Positions 6,258-8,704 of a stretch of DNA of 8,704 nucleotides are shown here, one piece after another. The DNA is taken from assembly GCA_036403515.1 (NCBI GenBank), contig DASWQV010000074.1:1-8704 (forward strand). The letters are read 5' to 3'. The stretch is from VRUE01 sp036403515. Lineage in GTDB: Bacteria > Actinomycetota > Thermoleophilia > Solirubrobacterales > 70-9. Position 1 is the first letter of the stretch, and each line of letters begins with the position of its first letter. Under the pieces are notes generated by a model. The model saw nothing but the letters and a program-made list of their open reading frames with translations, was not told the origin of the DNA and did not search any database. Made by a program: the position numbers and the translations under genes.

Positions 6258-6967
6258 AGAGCGAGACAGAGCACGATCGCCGGCGCGACGACCTCGCCGC
6301 CTACCTGCTGGGCGCTCTCGAGCCGGGCGAGGCCGCCGAGCTGGAACGCCACGTCGCCGGCTGTGCGGAGTGTGAGGAGGAGCTGGAGCGGTTGCGCCCG
6401 GCCGTCCAGGTCCTGCCCGAGAGCGTGGAGGGAATCGAGGCGCCGCCGGCGCTGCGTGGGCGGCTGATGGAGCAGGTGCGCTCTGAGGCCGCGGGCTGGG
6501 AGGAGACGCTGGCGGGATCGCAGAAAGCACCGGCGCCGCGTCGGACTCCCCGGTGGCGTTTCGGGCTGCGCCCACTCGCCGGGCTGGCGACGCTCGCGCT
6601 CGTCCTGGCGGCGATCGCCGGCTATGCGATCCGCGACAGCGGCTCTGGCGGCCCCGACACCACGACCGTCTTTAGCGGGCGCTCGCCGGGCGTCACGGCC
6701 GAGATGGTGCGCGAGGGCGAAACGGGAACGCTGCGCCTGGCGAATCTGCATCACCTGCCCTCCGGCAAGGTCCTGCAGGCGTGGGTGCAGCGCGGCAAGC
6801 AGGTGGTATCGGCGAAGGCGCTCTTCGTCCCCAACCCAGACGGCACCGCGACGGCGACCATCGACAACATGGACGGCGTCAACACCGTGATGGTCACCGC
6901 CGAGCCGCGCGGCGGCAGCGCTCAGCCGACTTCGGCGCCGATTGTCAGCGTCGCCATTCCGAACTGA
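6254..6967 (+). CDS. RskA-like transmembrane anti-sigma factor with zinc-finger motif
   Basis: This 237-residue membrane protein should hold the preceding sigma factor inactive. The cytoplasmic anti-sigma domain (about 10-55) starts with DLAAYLLGALEPGEAAELERH and has the zinc-binding HxxxCxxC motif at His33, Cys37 and Cys40. A Pro/Arg-rich linker precedes one transmembrane helix (about 107-126). The outer domain (about 128-237) matches the RskA family, with LPSGKVLQAWV, a PDGTATATI strand and VTAEPRGGSAQPTSAP near the end. In known RskA proteins, successive proteolysis of the outer and membrane segments frees the sigma factor. The signal here is unknown. ATG 6254 overlaps the sigma stop and is preceded by a G-rich ribosome-binding stretch. 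The Cys/His site could respond to zinc or oxidation, but many ZAS domains do not. It is the last gene of the operon. Confidence 0.93.
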   Translation: MKSETEHDRRRDDLAAYLLGALEPGEAAELERHVAGCAECEEELERLRPAVQVLPESVEGIEAPPALRGRLMEQVRSEAAGWEETLAGSQKAPAPRRTPRWRFGLRPLAGLATLALVLAAIAGYAIRDSGSGGPDTTTVFSGRSPGVTAEMVREGETGTLRLANLHHLPSGKVLQAWVQRGKQVVSAKALFVPNPDGTATATIDNMDGVNTVMVTAEPRGGSAQPTSAPIVSVAIPN

Positions 6968-7006
6968 GGCGGCGAAATCAAGCATGGCAAGGACACAGCG
7001 AGCGAA

Positions 7007-7021
7007 GCGTGCTCTGCACGT
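7007..7021. terminator. Weak hairpin in the convergent intergenic region
   Basis: CGTGC-TCT-GCACG (7008-7020, plus one G-T pair outside) forms a short hairpin 40 nt after the anti-sigma stop. No T-run follows, so intrinsic termination is uncertain. It is the best candidate for ending the plus-strand operon. Confidence 0.25.
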
Positions 7022-7034
7022 GATCGACTGAGGA

Positions 7035-7046
7035 CGCCGCCAGGCG
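7035..7046. terminator. GC-rich hairpin between convergent operons
   Basis: CGCC-GCCA-GGCG forms a 4-bp GC hairpin, flanked by TGAGG (7029-7033) and CCTCA (7059-7063) that can extend pairing with bulges. It lies between the stops of the anti-sigma gene and the minus-strand metalloregulator. It could act in either direction, but there is no U-tract. Confidence 0.25.
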
Positions 7047-7060
7047 CCGATTAGGTCGCC

Positions 7061-7768
7061 TCAGCGGCCGTAGCGGTCGCTGGAGAGGACCAGCTGCTCG
7101 GGAATCGTCGCCCGCGGCGGCGGCGCCGGGTCGGCGCGGACCGAGACGGTCTCGGCGACGCTGCGGGAGACATGGTGGCTTCCCCGCGCGGAGAGGATGA
7201 CGACCCCGTCGTCGCCTGAGCTCTCGACCGTTCCCTCCAGACCGGGGTCCAGCCCGGCGTCCTTGAGGTAGTGCAGCAGCTCCTCGGCCTCGTTCTCGAA
7301 GCGCAGGACGACGACCTTGGCGCCGGGCTCGACGTCGGAGAGCAGTGAGCCCTGCTCGCGGGCCCCCTCGACGATCGGGTGGCCGTGGGGGCAGGTCGTG
7401 GCGTCGCCGATCGCAGCGCGCATCCGCTCCTCCAGCACCGGCGACATCGCGTGCTCGATCCGCTCCGCCTCCTCGTGGACCTCGTCCCATGGGATGCCGA
7501 GCACGTCGGTGAGGAAGCGCTCGATCATGCGGTGGCGGCGGACGATGTGGCTCGCGTGCTCGCGGCCAGAGTCGGTGAAGTCGAGCGACTTGTCGGGCTT
7601 GCGGCCGACGTAGCCGTCATCGACGAGGCGGCCGATCATCTCGTGCACCGTGGGGGGCGAGAGCTGCATCGCGCGGGCGATGTTGGCGCCGGTCATCGGC
7701 AGGCCGGCCTCCTCGAGCCAGAACATGATCTCCAGGTACTCCTGCTCGGCTACCGTCGCATCACTCAC
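7061..7768 (-). CDS. DtxR-family metal-dependent repressor, manganese-type (MntR-like) ligands
   Basis: This 235-residue regulator has the three-domain DtxR layout: winged helix (about 7-65, with MTGANIARAMQLSPPTVHEMIGRL as the HTH region), dimer/metal domain (66-140) and a FeoA/SH3-like C-terminal domain (about 146-215). Numbering matches mycobacterial IdeR closely. The ancillary site is kept (His79, Glu83, His98). In the primary site the iron-type Met10 and Cys102 are Glu10 and Glu102, with Glu13, Glu105 and His106. This equals the Asp8, Glu11, Glu99, Glu102, His103 set of B. subtilis MntR, along with His77 (here His79), so Mn2+ sensing is likely. MntR itself lacks the FeoA domain; this protein keeps it. 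A TCPHGHP segment (about 125-131) adds Cys and His residues. The start is GTG, 10 nt after the HAD gene stop, with no Shine-Dalgarno sequence. No metal transporter gene is adjacent, so its targets lie elsewhere or include its own operon. Confidence 0.9.
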   Translation of the reverse strand: MSDATVAEQEYLEIMFWLEEAGLPMTGANIARAMQLSPPTVHEMIGRLVDDGYVGRKPDKSLDFTDSGREHASHIVRRHRMIERFLTDVLGIPWDEVHEEAERIEHAMSPVLEERMRAAIGDATTCPHGHPIVEGAREQGSLLSDVEPGAKVVVLRFENEAEELLHYLKDAGLDPGLEGTVESSGDDGVVILSARGSHHVSRSVAETVSVRADPAPPPRATIPEQLVLSSDRYGR

Positions 7769-7784
7769 CGTTTCGATACTAACG
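7769..7784 (-). promoter_or_regulatory. Possible internal promoter/operator before the metalloregulator
   Basis: On the minus strand the 16 nt before the GTG form an imperfect palindrome with CGTT and AACG ends. It contains TAGTAT (7781-7776), a TAnnnT hexamer 7 nt before the start that overlaps the HAD gene stop codon. It could be a leaderless promoter and a self-binding site. The symmetry is weak (10 of 16 positions). Confidence 0.3.
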
Positions 7785-8594
7785 ACGCTCCATCAGGGTG
7801 GAGACGACGGCTTCGTAGAAGCCGTCGCCCATCGCGCCCTCGGTGACGGTGACGTTGTCCCAGGCGCCGAGTGCGGCGCGCAGGCCCGGGTCGCGCTCGG
7901 GACCGTTGGCGACGACGAAGAAGCGACCGACCGCGGCGGCGACCTCGAGATCCTCCACCGAGTCGCCGACGGCGATGCAGTCGGCGGGGTCGTAGCCGCG
8001 GGCGCGGGCGTGGGCGGCGACGCCCCCGGCCTTGCTGACCAGCTTCGGGACCAGGTGGTATGCGTGGGTCGGTCCCTCGATCGCGGGCATCTCGCGGCCG
8101 ATCGCGCCGTTGTCGAGCAGGCGCAGGTCGTCGTGGCCCTCGGCGCCGAGCAGGCGGTTGGCCTCCTCGACGTCGACCTTGCCGCGGAAGAGATGGGAGA
8201 GGATGCGCCCGGTGTGCCAGGGGGCGTGGTACTCCAGCCGCCCTTTGAAGTGCTCGAACAGCAGCTTCGGGATGCCGCGCTGCTCGATCTTCTCGTAGAC
8301 GGTGCCGTCCTCGTCGGGAACCATCTCGCCGGTCATCAGCGTCGTCTCGCCGTCGATCGCAAAGGCGCAGCCGGCCTCGTAGATGTAGGAGCTCTGACCC
8401 ATCAGGCGGGCGGCCTCGTGGACCTGCGGCTCGCGTCGTCCGGACATGATCACGACCTCGACCCCGGCGCGGTTGCAAGCCTCAAGGCCCCGAGCTTGGG
8501 ACAGGGAGAACGCCCCTTCGGCGTCGCGGAAGAGGGAGGAGCCCTTGCCGAGCAGGGTGCCGTCGAGGTCGGTGTAGACGCATCGCAGTGCCAT
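7779..8594 (-). CDS. HAD-superfamily phosphatase (Cof/mannosyl-phosphoglycerate phosphatase type)
   Basis: This 271-residue cytoplasmic hydrolase has all four HAD motifs. Motif I is DLDGT (9-13; Asp9 nucleophile, Asp11 acid/base). Motif II is IMSGRR (49-54, Ser51). Motif III is Lys188 in VSKAGG. Motif IV is GDSVEDL (210-216; Asp211 and Asp215 bind Mg2+). The inserted segment between motifs II and III (about 80-185) is the size of a C2B cap, as in Cof-type, sucrose-phosphate and mannosyl-3-phosphoglycerate phosphatases. The likely reaction is hydrolysis of a small phosphorylated metabolite, perhaps a sugar phosphate. The exact substrate cannot be told from sequence. The ATG lies 13 nt after a TACCGT hexamer with no ribosome-binding site, so a very short leader is likely. 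It lies 10 nt upstream of the metalloregulator gene and is probably co-transcribed with it. HAD enzymes need Mg2+ and some use Mn2+, a possible but unproven link. Confidence 0.9.
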   Translation of the reverse strand: MALRCVYTDLDGTLLGKGSSLFRDAEGAFSLSQARGLEACNRAGVEVVIMSGRREPQVHEAARLMGQSSYIYEAGCAFAIDGETTLMTGEMVPDEDGTVYEKIEQRGIPKLLFEHFKGRLEYHAPWHTGRILSHLFRGKVDVEEANRLLGAEGHDDLRLLDNGAIGREMPAIEGPTHAYHLVPKLVSKAGGVAAHARARGYDPADCIAVGDSVEDLEVAAAVGRFFVVANGPERDPGLRAALGAWDNVTVTEGAMGDGFYEAVVSTLMERR

Positions 8595-8604
8595 CGGTTC
8601 GGTC

Positions 8605-8615
8605 GCTACGGTAGC
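8605..8615. promoter_or_regulatory. Palindromic divergent -10 region
   Basis: GCTAC-G-GTAGC is a perfect 11-nt palindrome. It contains TACGGT on the plus strand (8607-8612) and TACCGT on the minus strand (8613-8608), both TAnnnT. The plus-strand hexamer is 6 nt before an ATG (8619) and the minus-strand one is 13 nt before the HAD start. This fits two overlapping divergent promoters. Confidence 0.35.
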
Positions 8616-8618
8616 CGG

Positions 8619-8704
8619 ATGTGGGACGGACGAGACTTCATACGGATCGGCGCGCGGGTCCTGTCCCGGGGGAGGGGGGCCTGCGGGCGGGCCACGGTCC
8701 GTCC
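8619..8704 (+). CDS. Possible start of an unidentified plus-strand gene, cut by window edge
   Basis: An open frame starts at ATG 8619 (MWDGRDFIRIGARVL...) and runs to the window end without a stop, giving 28 full codons. In its favour are the TACGGT hexamer 6 nt upstream and the lack of another feature here. Against it are the short length and a very G-rich 3' part, where stops are rare by chance. I do not recognise the protein. Confidence 0.3.
   Translation, partial: MWDGRDFIRIGARVLSRGRGACGRATVR

Noticed and set aside
5478..6575. Long minus-strand open frame (about 365 codons) opposite the second ferritin-like, sigma and anti-sigma genes
   Set aside because: Low-complexity Arg/Ala/Pro composition with no motifs. 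Three real genes with family signatures occupy the other strand.
7765..8478. Minus-strand open frame (about 237 codons) in a second frame over the HAD gene
   Set aside because: Extremely Arg/Gly-rich, no domain, and overlapped by a frame with all four HAD motifs.
1..8704. CRISPR array, tRNA/rRNA, insertion sequence or phage attachment site
   Set aside because: Reading through the window showed no regularly spaced repeats, no tRNA-like cloverleaf, no transposase or integrase motifs, and no visible shift in base composition.

Overview
The window is strongly G+C-rich, its genes end codons mostly in G or C, and they are packed tightly on both strands. Several genes seem to have leaderless or near-leaderless promoters: a TAnnnT hexamer 6-13 nt before the start codon and no Shine-Dalgarno sequence. 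With an RskA-type anti-sigma factor and Tat/lipoprotein ferritin-like proteins, this suggests an actinobacterium. I infer a member of Thermoleophilia/Solirubrobacterales, from general resemblance only. No rRNA, tRNA, CRISPR array, insertion sequence or phage gene is visible.

Layout. (1) Positions 2-1770 (+) hold the end of sucC and complete sucD, the two subunits of succinyl-CoA synthetase, with a 1-base stop/start overlap. (2) Positions 1783-3027 (-) hold a predicted exported protein of unknown function, convergent with sucD (12 nt apart). (3) Positions 3093-4196 (+) hold a stand-alone MocR/LysN-like PLP aminotransferase, divergent from the exported protein across a 65-nt spacer with a TAnnnT element for each direction. 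(4) Positions 4275-6967 (+) form a probable four-gene operon: a Tat-type ferritin-like lipoprotein, a second exported ferritin-like protein, an ECF sigma factor, and its membrane-bound RskA-like zinc-binding anti-sigma factor. (5) Positions 7061-8594 (-) hold a two-gene operon of a HAD-superfamily phosphatase and a DtxR-family metalloregulator whose metal ligands match manganese-sensing MntR rather than iron-sensing IdeR/DtxR. (6) The last 110 nt hold a divergent promoter region and what may be the first codons of a plus-strand gene cut by the window edge.

How they fit together. SucCD makes ATP (or GTP) in the TCA cycle. The most interesting block is the four-gene operon: two paralogous extracytoplasmic ferritin-like proteins, each with a full set of candidate di-iron ligands but anchored differently, are encoded with a transmembrane sigma/anti-sigma switch. 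A reasonable hypothesis is an envelope metal or oxidative-stress module in which the ferritin-like proteins are output of the sigma factor, or input to the anti-sigma ectodomain. The convergent neighbour is a probable Mn sensor, so the right half of the window looks metal-related, but a functional link is inference only.
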